From Annulohypoxylon bovei var. microspora (Eukaryota; Ascomycota; Sordariomycetes; Xylariales; Hypoxylaceae), in NCBI GenBank assembly GCA_022836615.1, contig MU405290.1, positions 1-64,000 on the forward strand: 64,000 nucleotides of DNA. Direction: 5' to 3'. Below the pieces are notes generated by a model. That model was not told where the DNA came from, did no database searches, and saw nothing but the letters and a program-made list of their open reading frames with translations. This document shows positions 15,301-25,048 of the stretch, in pieces. The number at the start of each line of letters is the position of its first letter. Position 1 is the first letter of the stretch. A program made the translations under genes and the position numbers.

Positions 15301-16435
15301 TGCGATTTTTTTTAATAAAAAATATTAAATTAAATTAAAAATAATATATTATTAAAACATTTATCGAAGTTAAGTTTAATAACGGAAAAGGCGTAAAATT
15401 TTTTTATAAAACTTATATTAAAAATTTTTTATATTTTAAAAATAAAAATAATTATATTAATTTTTACGACGTATTTTAATATGCGTTATTAATGGGTAAA
15501 ACGAACTTTGTAATTTATTTATTAAAACTTAATATTAATTTTATTATATTTACATGGTTTAAATTTATAAATAACTTTATTAAAAATTATTTAATAAATA
15601 TTAAATGCGTATTAAAATATTTAAAAAATGAATTATAAAAAGTTATTTATTATAAAAAACTTATAAATAATTATAACCACGTAAAATATAACGATTTAAG
15701 GTTATATAATGTTATTAACGTTAATTACGTAATAAATTTAATTACCGCGAAGTTTACCACGGGAATCGTATTTTATATAATTAACGCACCGGTTTTATAA
15801 TTATTTAAATTATAAGTAATAATAATATAAAGTTCCGGTGAAATTAAATACGTAACTTTAATAATAAAAGCGGTAAATATTACGTAAATTAAAAACTTTT
15901 TAATAAAATTACGGTAAATGTTAACGGGTTTAATAACTTTATTATTTAATAATAATATTATAAAAACGTGGGTTAAAAATACGGTTATTAATAAAAATAA
16001 ACGTTATATTCGTAAAAATTATCATTATATTCGTTAAAAAATAAAAAATAATAACATTAAAATTAAATACGTAAACATAAATAATAATTTAATAAATAAT
16101 TTTACGAAACCGTTAAATTTTACGAAATATGAAAAATTTTTAAAATTAATAAAATTAAAAATTTTTTAAAATAATTAACACGATTTTATAATATTAAAAA
16201 AGTGTGTAAATAAATGGGTAATTAAAAATTTTAAAAGTAAATCACGAATGTATTAATTATTTTAAAAAAATTATTATTTTATTTATAATACATTAAATAA
16301 AATTCCTTAAATAATTAAAAAAGTTTTAATTTTTAAAAATAATAATTACTTTAACACACGTAACAATTAAGCTTTAAATGTCCACAATTATATTATAAAA
16401 TAATCCTTAATTTAAGCCATTTAATTATATATATT
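12302..16435 (+). mobile_element. Degenerate Ty1/Copia LTR retrotransposon
   Basis: A plus-strand polyprotein can be read through many mutations. At 12302-12343 there is a CX2CX4HX4C knuckle in which every Cys (TGT) and the His (CAT) reads TAT. At 15039-15053 is L-Y-G-L-K followed by TAA (from CAA), the Copia reverse transcriptase signature. At 15174-15185 is Y-V-N-D, the YVDD catalytic box with GAC changed to AAC. Around 15600-15640 a decayed R-Y-L-K-G-like segment follows. At 15750-15800 is the K-S-T-T-G-like RNase H segment, at 15831-15860 the S-S-x-E-A-E-Y-like segment, and at 16104-16115 T-K-P-L of the C-terminal tail. The polyprotein ends near 16168. The remaining sequence to about 16435, where composition changes sharply, is probably the 3' LTR. 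Gag upstream of 12302 and the 5' LTR (perhaps near 11.1 kb) could not be delimited. The element cannot be active. Confidence 0.82.
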
Positions 16436-17234
16436 TTATTTTGGTGCATGGCTTGGTTGCCGAGATATGCGGTGTTTTACCCCGATTTCATGCAATTTTA
16501 CGGTTATTTCGCCGGTCGCACGTAATGATCCCTGGAAGCCGTTTAACATTTTACAGCTATTCATACGTTTCGCAATATGCATCAACAAATATAACAATGA
16601 GTATAATGTAACTTTATTTCTCTTATTGAGGCTGTAGTTAGACATTATATAAAACTAATTATAAGCTGATCAAAAAGGATTCCATGAAGTTATTCAAATG
16701 AGAAGGTGGATAGGTATAAAGAGCTGGCGGCTGGGTGGGAAGATACATCTCCATACACCAATCTTTGTATGAGGGACTAAGTACCCCGAGTTGGTGGCCC
16801 ATGCGTATCGATAAGGATTCCAACCAATCAGAAAATACTATTAAAGTGGCATACTATTGAAATAGCAAATCTCATAATTAATACCTACCGTAGACCTTCC
16901 ATAACTTACATAATAGCTTACAAATAGCTGACATGATAATGCTTTAAATTTTTTTTTGATTTTATAATATGATAATATACGTTTTAACTTATATAAATAT
17001 ATATATTTCAAGTTATACGCACTTAAATTGAGGTGGTAAAATATTAATAAAGTAAATAGGTTTTGGGGGTGGGCGTAATTTAATTTTCAAAATTCGTTTT
17101 GTCGGATATGGACTAATGGAGCACCGTAACAAACCCCACCAAGCTACAGCCCACCTTGCGTCATTAAAGGTTCTAGCTCCTATCTAACCCCTAGCAAACC
17201 GCTAAAAAGTACACCTACCTCCTACATACTAGCA
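16436..17234. other. Boundary spacer between AT block and first gene
   Basis: Ordinary-composition DNA begins here with a GC-containing stretch. It dips again into AT-rich sequence near 16940-17020, then becomes the upstream region of the FolB gene. No gene is recognised. A 69-codon minus-strand ORF at its start resembles nothing. Confidence 0.6.
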
Positions 17235-18366
17235 ATGCTATCATCCTTCTGGAAAACACCAACCACCAAGATGCCCGGCGGACCCCCAACAAACGACACG
17301 ACAGACCCCCCCGCGCCCCTCGTCAGCTCGTGGCGGGCGCGCGCCGACGCCGGGGAGCCCGTCGCCGTCGTCCGCGTGCGCAACCTGCAGGCCTCGATCC
17401 CCGTCGGCCGCGACGCCTGGGGCCGGTCCGGCATCCTGCAGCCCGTGCTGCTGTCCTCCGAGGTCTCGTTCGCGCGCCCGTTCTCCGGCAACGCTTCTTC
17501 TTCTTCTCCAGCTGAGGGAGCCCCCTCGGCTTCGGGAGAGACGGACGACCTCGACGCCGGGACCGTGCACTACGGCAGCCTGAGCAAGACGCTGCTGTCG
17601 AGCCTCGAGCTGTGGGGCCAGGGCAACATGCCTAAGGCCGCCGTGGCGGCGACGGGGGGCGCTGCTAAGGTCGAGGCCCCGCGGACGGCGGACGTGTTGG
17701 AGCTGCTGTGGGTGCGGATGACAGGGCGCGTCGTGGACGGGAGCCGTATCGCGCTGCCGCTGGACCAGCTGCCGTTCCTAGATGCGGCGAAGCTGCGCTC
17801 GCTGGCGCTGACTATCAGTCTGCCGAAGGCGTCGCTGCTCGGGGCCGGGGTTAGTCTTACGACGACGGCGAGTTTTAGGGACGAGTTTGTTGACAAGGGC
17901 GGCAAGAATGAGGGTGGCGGTGAGAAGGCGAATAGCAAGAACCCCTTGCAGTCGTATTCTCGGAGCCTGCGCATCCAGGGCTTACATGTGCCGACGCTGA
18001 TCGGGGTTAATTCGAACGAGCGCGAGGCGAAGCAGATGGTTGTCGCGAGCGTGGAGATCGATAGGTATGATGCTGTGGAGGACGTGCATAGTGATCTCGA
18101 GAGGATTATAGTGGAGGTGAGTGCTCTAGTAACTAACTATCAAGAAGGCTAGTATTGCTGACATCTTCACATAGACGATAGAGGCTTCATCGTTTAAGAC
18201 GCTCGAGGCCCTGGCGTCCCAAGTCGCGAATAAGATATTGTCGGATTTCAGAATAGGCGATAACCCGGCGCCCATGAAGGAGCGAGGGTGGAAGGTCAAG
18301 GTCTGCTTGGAGAAACCGATCGCGGTGCCTTTTGCGGAGTGCCCTTCTGTGGAAGTAACAATGTGA
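17235..18366 (+). CDS. Tandem-FolB protein, dihydroneopterin aldolase-like (folate pathway)
   Basis: Two exons (17235-18116 and 18175-18366) joined across a 58-bp intron give 357 aa. Dihydroneopterin aldolase (FolB) converts 7,8-dihydroneopterin to 6-hydroxymethyl-dihydropterin in folate synthesis. The protein reads as two FolB-like halves. The first (about residues 45-130) has VRVRNLQASIPVGRDAWGR and a Y113-containing YGSLSKT segment. The second (about 160-357) has LRIQGLHVPTLIGVN, then VETIEASSFKTLEA across the splice (the pterin-binding Glu region), and CLEKPIAVPFAE with the conserved Lys near the end. Fungal Fol1 also starts with paired FolB domains, but no HPPK or DHPS domain follows here, so this is a stand-alone version. 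A Ser/Gly-rich insert lies at residues 85-105. The ORF is strikingly GC-rich only about 800 bp from the AT block. The start could also be Met13 (17271). Family assignment is firm; enzymatic activity is inferred. Confidence 0.85.
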
Positions 18367-19009
18367 TCATAGATCTATAGGTGCCGAATATCTTTCAGAT
18401 GATGCAGTGGCGTTTATGGTAAATGAATAGATATCAATCTGGATGACGAGGAAAAGTCACTTAGGGTACGTTCTACAATATCATTCAACATATTCACATA
18501 TTCTAACTTCACAGGAAGCTGTGTATGTAACATATGCCCCTTCAGTTATGAAATAGAATATTTTTACAATTTACCTAGATGGATATATGTCCTCTTATGG
18601 GACTATCTGTGACATCTCTTGTGATGGTTGATTTAGGGCTCTAGAATAAACTCATATAATGGACTTTGAGTTATATTCTGCCTGGTTCTGGTACGGTTCT
18701 AAAGCTTCGGCTATGAGGCTTAGCACTCAGGTAGGTAGCATGGAGGTTAGGCTAGATCAAAGATATGAATATGTCATGCCAGGCGAAAGGGGGCAGGGGA
18801 CTACAGGCGTCGCGGGTTTGGACATGCTCGATAGCCCTACAGGTTCACTCTCGGATTCTAATCCATGGGGATGACGTGGCAGGTCCGATTAATTCGCGGA
18901 TCATGGACAATAGCAAACAAAAAATTATGTGTCTACCATATACTTTCATTTTTATCATAGTTTAGTCGTATTGAGTCTGTACCGTTGATTATTCTATCAT
19001 AATGACATG
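18367..19009. other. Intergenic, convergent gene ends
   Basis: This spacer lies between the 3' ends of the FolB gene (+) and the DUF3605 gene (-). Short ORFs of 66-71 codons occur but have no recognisable similarity and no intron logic. It probably holds only the two 3' UTRs. Confidence 0.6.
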
Positions 19010-19728
19010 TCAAAGTATGCAAGTTGGATGGTCGTCATTAGTGATCTCGTCAACAAATCTAAGATCCGGGTCGAAGAGCATGACGTGAAAATGCTCCACG
19101 GCCTGGACGGACTTCAACGACCTCCAGTTCTTGAACCATATGTACTACGCCAACATCTTAGTGTGATCGATCAAGGAAATGGGATTCCAATGCCACTTAC
19201 GCGATCTCTCGGCAGCCTAGATCCAAAGGTATTCTGCACGTACCCATTGATAGCCGCCCTCGCCTCATCCGTAAGGTCAGTCGTGACAGGATCTTCAGCC
19301 AGCTCAAACTTGGTCCAGACTACAAGATGCACTATCCTCTCGTCGATACCGTACGGCCAGTCATTCCACAAGATCTTCACGTCGTCTTCGAACTCAAAAG
19401 GCCTGCCCCTCGGCGTCACAGGGGCCTCCCACTGCAGCCGCTCGATTAATATGAAATCCATGACGCTTCCGTAGTCCCTCTTCAGTTCCCAGGTGTACTC
19501 AAGGTACCTCCGCAGGTTGGACGGGACCCGGCGGAACGCGTCTAGCCGGTTCTCCGCTACGATGCTCTGGACCTCGGGCCATGTGGCTATGCGGTAGGAG
19601 TCGTCAGGTGTGCCGATGTGGCCCACGTCCTTGATGCTTAGGGTGCGCAGGTATTCCGGACACTCTTCCGTTCGCTCGTGTTCATCGACGTTGGTTTGCC
19701 AGTAAGGCAAACCATTGACACTTCCCAT
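19010..19728 (-). CDS. DUF3605 family protein (N-acetylglucosamine-induced protein 1-like)
   Basis: Exon 1 (19728-19201) and exon 2 (19144-19010) flank a 56-bp intron with GTAAGT donor and give 220 aa. The sequence fits the fungal DUF3605 family, whose founding member is an N-acetylglucosamine-induced protein of Candida; the biochemical role is unknown. Family landmarks are YWQTNV near the N-terminus, ECPEYL, IGTPDD, the RRYLEYTW and GSVMDF stretch, and WNDWPYGIDERIVHLVVWTK in the middle. After the splice comes YIWFKNWRSLKSVQAVEHFH, then the ending MLFDPDLRF. Without the intron the frame stops after RDRVSG, so the splice is needed to recover the conserved FKNW segment. There is no signal peptide or membrane segment, so it is probably soluble. 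Confidence 0.85.
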
Positions 19729-20889
19729 CTATATGTCTGGAAATGGATTGAATACCCAATGCGGCTCCTAGCTAGCTTTCTGGCTAGAATTGGCGGAAGC
19801 GTGCCGGTGTAGCTGGACCCAATTAATAAGATAGGTAGGTAGGCTAGGTACAGTATGCACCTATCTAGGCAATCTGGCCGAACAGTCCAGTATTTAAGAT
19901 TGGTAGAACCGGGGATTTATTGTCAATATTGAAGTTATTTATAACTAGATTTATAAAAACTGATGTCCGAAGATAGGAGAGCTGATGTTCGACGAAGTCT
20001 AGAGCTTGGTGGATATTTCAATAGAGAGAATTTCAGGGGTAGCACAGAAAGCTGGCTGGCTGACTGGCGGTCAAGCCGCAGTTTGTGGACGTCGTTCTGT
20101 AAACGCCACAGACGCTGTAGACGCCACCGCGGGATTATCCGAAACCTATAAGCTTCTCGTTACGAGGGGCTTTGTTCCGAGACTTCGGGAATTTTTGATC
20201 TCAAGTCTCCTAGGAACCTATTAAAGTTAGCTGGATGCGGCTTTTACCTTGGCCGTAAAGTCGTCGATTTCACCTAACCCCCACGTGGAAAGCTCGCGTC
20301 TATCTATTTGCTACAAACCGACGTGGCTCATTTCGTCATTACATCCTCACAGATCTGATAATATGAATCGCAATTTTAACATCTACCGCAAGGAAAGTTC
20401 CCACATTTTGTCGGTACATGGCTTGACTCGATTCTTCTGTGGATACCCCTTTCTACTGACACTTCAAAACATACTTAGTTAAATAAGGTAGAAACCTCAA
20501 CTGATAATTGATATGAGAGTTTTATTAAACATACATCAAGTGGATTGCTCCAGAGCCTAATTTTCATTTAGTTCCCGTTAAACTAGGATAAAACAATGTA
20601 TTAGGCGAACTAATTGCTTGCGGCGAAGAGAGAATTACACCAGGTATCGCGAGATCACATATGGCGAATTTATTGAAACGGTTTAGAAGATTAACCTTCA
20701 CCAAATTCCGTTTCTGTTTCCGTTTTTAGAACTGAACCCTTGGCAAGGTGGCCTGAGCCGTGACGGTAGGCAGAAATAAGCTGTGGCTAAGCGTGCCTGA
20801 GGGCTTTAGATATTACATCCCTTTCCAATGAGCATTCTTACGTAGCAGTCATGTTACGTGGCCTAACCTACGAAATGTCACCTACAATT
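19729..20889. other. Intergenic, no gene seen
   Basis: Contains a TAGGTA-type motif cluster at 19831-19850 (ATAGGTAGGTAGGCTAGGTA), probably in the promoter of the DUF3605 gene. The rest has only short unsupported ORFs (62-77 codons) on the plus strand. A 3' remnant of the adjacent SDR pseudogene may fade into the right end. Confidence 0.5.
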
Positions 20890-21619
20890 ATGAAACTTGG
20901 GAGTATGGCCGTTACCTACTATTCTAATAAAGGTTGTCGATGTCACGTCCCGTAGCCCAATCACTAATCTCTCCTGCAGCAGGTTTATAGAGATTTCCAC
21001 AGCTCCCGCCACAACAGCGACTACATTGACGCCAAATGGCTTCAACTCAACACGGAGACCCTCACTAATGGCTGCCACGGCAGATTTACTGCCGCCATAA
21101 AGTCCTAGTGGTACGTCAGATGTGGTTGATATGAGGATGAGGATACCTTTTTATAGGTGCCAATCCAATAGTACTTTCCTTTGTAGGGCATCCAAACCCG
21201 CGTGCCGATTGAAGACATGTTGATAATAGTTCTTTTTGATTGGATGCAAGTACGAGGGACGTAAAGGCCTGCGTAACAGCAAGTAGCCCCCATACGTTAA
21301 CCTCGAACATGTCTTTGCCTTGATTGATATCGAAGTCAAGCAAAGGTATTGCCCACTGCTTTCCTAAGTTGTTAATAAGATAGTCGAGTTTACCATTAGT
21401 CGAGCTAGAGACTGCCGCGACGGCAGCCTGTATAGAATCCCTGGATGCGACGTCCAGTGGCAGCTACGTGACATTCAGGGGCTTCTTCAAGGAACCTATC
21501 TTGGACTCTGAGCGAGCGGTAGCAAAGATATGTAACCCTTGGGTTTGAAAATCTCTTACGAGAGCCTCACCTATTCCTCACTCGCTGCAACCAGCAATCA
21601 AGACAGTCTTGGACGCCAT
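20890..21619 (-). pseudogene. Broken AYR1-like short-chain dehydrogenase/reductase
   Basis: From the ATG at 21619 the minus strand reads like fungal 1-acyldihydroxyacetone-phosphate reductases of the SDR superfamily: MASKTVLIAGCSE, a stop (TGA at 21580-21578) where the Gly-rich cofactor motif expects Gly, then GIGEALV. It continues through HIFATARSESKIGSL, a second stop (TAG at 21466-21464) before LPLDVASRDSI, then DYLINNLGKQWAIPLLDFDI and FEVNVWGLLAVTQAF. A frameshift follows near 21230. The YGGSK catalytic Tyr/Lys segment and LRVELKPFGVNVVAVV resume in another frame around 21110-21000. Two stops plus a frameshift in an otherwise recognisable gene make it a pseudogene. An intact gene would act on lipid precursors in the ER; this one cannot. 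A sequencing error could explain one lesion but not all three. Confidence 0.8.
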
Positions 21620-22124
21620 CTTACGACTCTAGATCATCGGATTCGGTAGCCTCGAGAATCGCCTAACAGTTGGTCTGCTTCAAAATCTCAAGTATGCTAG
21701 GAAAGTGGAAAGTGCAATGTGTGATATTATACGGTATTAAGGGAGTGCTGAAGTATCAATCTACGGGGGAAAAAAATATACATCCGGTCACTGGCAGGGC
21801 AGGCGCAAGGAGGTGGTTTGAAAAGGTACTGCTCAATGGATGGGGTATATTATCATTGTGGTGTGTAACGTGGAACGGCACTCTAGTGTAACCCTGTCTG
21901 GGTAACGAGGAGATATTTTACGAGATGTGGGAACGCCTAGAATGATTTGATGCGTTGTGAATAGACATTTTAGGCTTCGGGTAAGAAACTCCCCAGAAGG
22001 AGGAAAAAAAGGGGGGAAGAAAAACCGGGAGGTTACCTGCTTACCTAAGAAACTAGCTTCATATCTGAAATCTATTCCCTTTGAAATTCATTGTAAGCAA
22101 GGGTAATTGTTAAGCACAATATAC
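21620..22124. other. Intergenic between two pseudogenes
   Basis: No gene seen. Purine-rich runs occur near 21768-21778 and 22000-22030. Confidence 0.5.
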
Positions 22125-22920
22125 TTAGTCCTTGATAGCTGTGATCTTGAAACCTCCTGGGCATAATCGTTGGAAGGCGCCGTTAAGATCATATTTGGTA
22201 GCCGCCTCCCTCATCCTACGCGCATTCTCATTCCCGTAGCCTGGAAGAACCTGCTGGTTTTGACCTACATAGTTGATATACAGAGACGGACAGACGCCAT
22301 TCTCGATAATCTCGGCAAATGCGCGCACGTCGTTGATTAACTCTCGAACCCGCGGCTGGGTCCAATCTGCTAGCTCCTGCGTACGCACACTGACATTGGC
22401 TTGAATCATGCTTAGTGTGTACCATATGTTGCTGAGAAAAATATATTAGTGCCATCGTTTAAAATAGAAAGTATGCTCTTACCCTAGTAATTCGGGGAGA
22501 GCGAAGTATATGGTAGAATTTCCTGAATGATCGTCAATTTTAGATCATTGAGCATTTCGGGCATCTTCAGGAATTGTTCGAACGCAGGAGGGCTTTTTAC
22601 CCTAGCCACGTTGGTTAAAATCGCGACGACAGCACCACCAAAACGAGGAATACGATACACCGTGAAGTCGAGTGTACTATCAGGATCTTTTGGTGAGTTG
22701 GAAATGAAGTCGACAATATCCTTGGCAGCAGCTGGCATGACATCCATGAACCGGACCACAAACCCACCCCAGAGAGGACCGCTCGGCGGCGTCCGCATGG
22801 TAAAGCACGCGACAACGCCGAAGTTATTACTGCCGTCCTTGAGCACACGGGAGATGTCGGGGTGCTCTCCTGTTGTGTCGGCAGTGATGATACGTCCATC
22901 TTAAAAGGTAGCCAACACAT
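22125..22920 (-). pseudogene. Truncated BBE-type FAD-linked oxidase
   Basis: The minus strand shows the substrate-binding and C-terminal BBE parts of a berberine-bridge-like FAD oxidase, without its FAD-binding N-terminal half. Recognisable pieces are YVLATF, a TAA, then DGRIITADT; VLKDGSNNFGVVACF (compare VLKGGHNNFGIVTRF in the intact gene at 33740-35584); and after an intron NIWYTLSMIQANVSV, ELADWTQPRVRELINDVRAF, CPSLYINYVGQNQ and the C-terminal FQRLCPGGFKI. Lesions: no 5' half upstream of 22920, a TAA in the FAD-domain edge, a probable 1-nt frameshift just before the intron near 22500, and about 70-80 residues missing in the middle of the substrate domain. It is a distant paralog of the intact gene 11 kb away, not a recent copy. 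Confidence 0.75.
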
Positions 22921-25048
22921 AGTCTATTTGCTAGAGAATAACAAAGCAAAAAACAAGGTATAGGTATCTCTCCGGTGCTCGCCGAAATTAGAAGTATTGC
23001 TAAGCCTTAGCGAAGTTGCAGTATTTCACCCTGATGTCTTCATGGCTACTGATGGACTACACTCTGAATGTATCAAGTCCGAGGTAAGCTCATCCTGTGA
23101 GCCTTTCCAGTTTTAAGATAACCAACCTTGTGATTCAAGTGGCACCGGGACCTTCTACAGTTCTACTCCCTAATCTTTCCCTGAACATGGCGCGAGGCCA
23201 ATCCATCCAAAGTAGACGCTGTCGCGAATGGAAGCGAGGATTGACCTCTACCCCCATCTTTAGACAATAAACTAAAGTTATATTTTCATGAAAAGAAGTT
23301 GTTTATGCATATCGAAGTACTTGATGATTGTATCGAGGCCGACACGAAGGGCCTCGTCTCTCCTAGACACGTTGAGTCCAGCTCCATGGATTATCTAGGT
23401 AAGGTTGAAGCTGGATCTGTGATCGGGAACTGGCACAAATCAGTTCGGTGGCGTAATACGGAAGTAGGCCACGCACAGCCACACACAAGCCTCACGGTTC
23501 ACACAGGCTAATAGAAGTTAGCCGGAAATGGGATTTAAAGGTTAGTATGTAGTTGTCTGGATTATCGTGGTGGCTTGTATTGTTGAAATGGCGCCGAAAG
23601 TGGTTGGAAATACTACCCACCCACTTGAGGTCCGGTCAGGCTAGATTTCATAACGGATACAAGCCTAAACCGTCGTCCCACACACCATGGGTATCAAACA
23701 AAATATGATAGGTCTCTTTTGATACATAGTAGCTTCTCAGTTTGAAGGGCTCGAATTGGCTAGGTACGTACCTAAGGACCTTGAAATGTTCAAGCTTGAG
23801 ATAGACATCCGATATCGTGGGCTGGGATATCGCATCAAATGTAGTGGAGGACCTTTAACCGCTTAACCTGGTAGGGCTTAGCCGATGCCAACAAATGCCG
23901 TAAAGGTACTAGCCCGTCCTGGTTTTAAGGGGTATTCTTGCGAATATGATCCGTTTATGAGTGGAATTCCGCGGTCAAGATCAGGTACAAGGGAAAATAC
24001 TTATACACCGCATATCGAAAAAATACCTCCGCTTGATCGTGAACATGGGGCGACTTGATAATTTCCTAGAGCAACCATCAACTTTGAAGGGGGTTAGGAC
24101 GGTTAGGACGAAACTAAATAAAAGGGTAGAAGATGCGCTCTTTTGATATTTGTTTAGTCCTTCTTTTCCCCTCTGTACACTTCTGATTCGATCAGATTGG
24201 AGATTAAAGATAGTTGGGTGTTAGACTATCCTCAGGTACGTTCATGATCTTCTCTTTCTCTAATTTGAGCTGTTATCCGTCGCATTTTTCTTCTTCGCTT
24301 GTTCCCCCGCCTTGAACTTTGCATGTGATTGAACGCCGCACGAAGAGAAGGAAAGGAACAAGCCACGGCGGGCTGATAGCAAAGTGGCAAAAGTGCCTAT
24401 ACAAAAAACTTCTAGTGGCGTTTGAGCTATCACTAAATATTGTTATATTGGATTCAATGTTATAACATTAACGTTTGTATAACTTCAATCATTTGAAGGT
24501 TATAACAATATTCGCCCTAGCAAGTGCAAGCCGTTTTGTCATTAGTTTCTCAAATGAAACTGATGAGGTAAATGGAGATGAAAGAACTTCGTTTCATTGG
24601 ATGGGGAAGGCTGCACGAAGTCGAAGGCAAAATGCAGTAGAGGCAAGCACAAGCAGGGAAGAGACTCAGTCTAAATTAGACTGCATTACGTCAATGGTGC
24701 ATTCCACTATAGAAAGTGGGCTAACAAGCTAACATTTCCACCCCCCTTTTTTTAGGTTGCTATAGAAAATTACCGTAGCTGCCAAAGCTCCGACGCCAAC
24801 CAAATTTACCCCGCCATTCTACCCAAAGTACAAAGTCCAAAAGTTGAAAGTTTAGAAGGAACAATCGTCATCCCAACCCTTACTTTCAAAGTACAAAATA
24901 TATCTTAACCCCCTTTTTCTTCTCATAAACATCACATTAGCAAAGTGCCAAATCAGAAGAGGACGAACAAACTTGAACTTGAACCAGCTCTTTGCTATCT
25001 TCCTAAGAGACTACCCCATACCTGTCTCCGATCCATACTTCACACACG
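22921..25048. other. 2.1-kb gene-free stretch upstream of UGP1
   Basis: No gene recognised. ORFs of 61-85 codons in this stretch have no similarity, and the longest (24475-24732) opens with TTG. A direct GGTTAGGACG-type doublet is at 24089-24108. The right part, with pyrimidine-rich segments near 24905-24930, is the likely UGP1 promoter and leader. Confidence 0.5.

Larger units (their letters stand above)
1..16435. repeat. AT-rich, RIP-degraded repeat block
   Basis: This stretch is almost pure A+T, with G+C well below 20 percent in every line read, and has no credible open gene on either strand. TpA is everywhere and CpA is rare. Many of the remaining C and G bases sit in CpG. That is the pattern expected of fungal repeat-induced point mutation (CpA to TpA), not of CpG-methylation decay. 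Fossil retroelement motifs on both strands (listed separately) support a nest of mutated transposons. Composition switches to ordinary sequence within a few bases of 16436. The block probably continues left of the window. It could be an AT isochore, a pericentromeric block or a subtelomeric block; no telomere repeat is seen. The RIP origin is an inference from composition and motifs. Confidence 0.9.

Noticed and set aside
16436..16645. 69-codon minus-strand ORF at the AT-block border
   Set aside because: Short, no recognisable similarity, and overlaps the composition boundary; probably chance.
24475..24732. 85-codon ORF upstream of UGP1
   Set aside because: Opens with TTG, no similarity, no splice partners.
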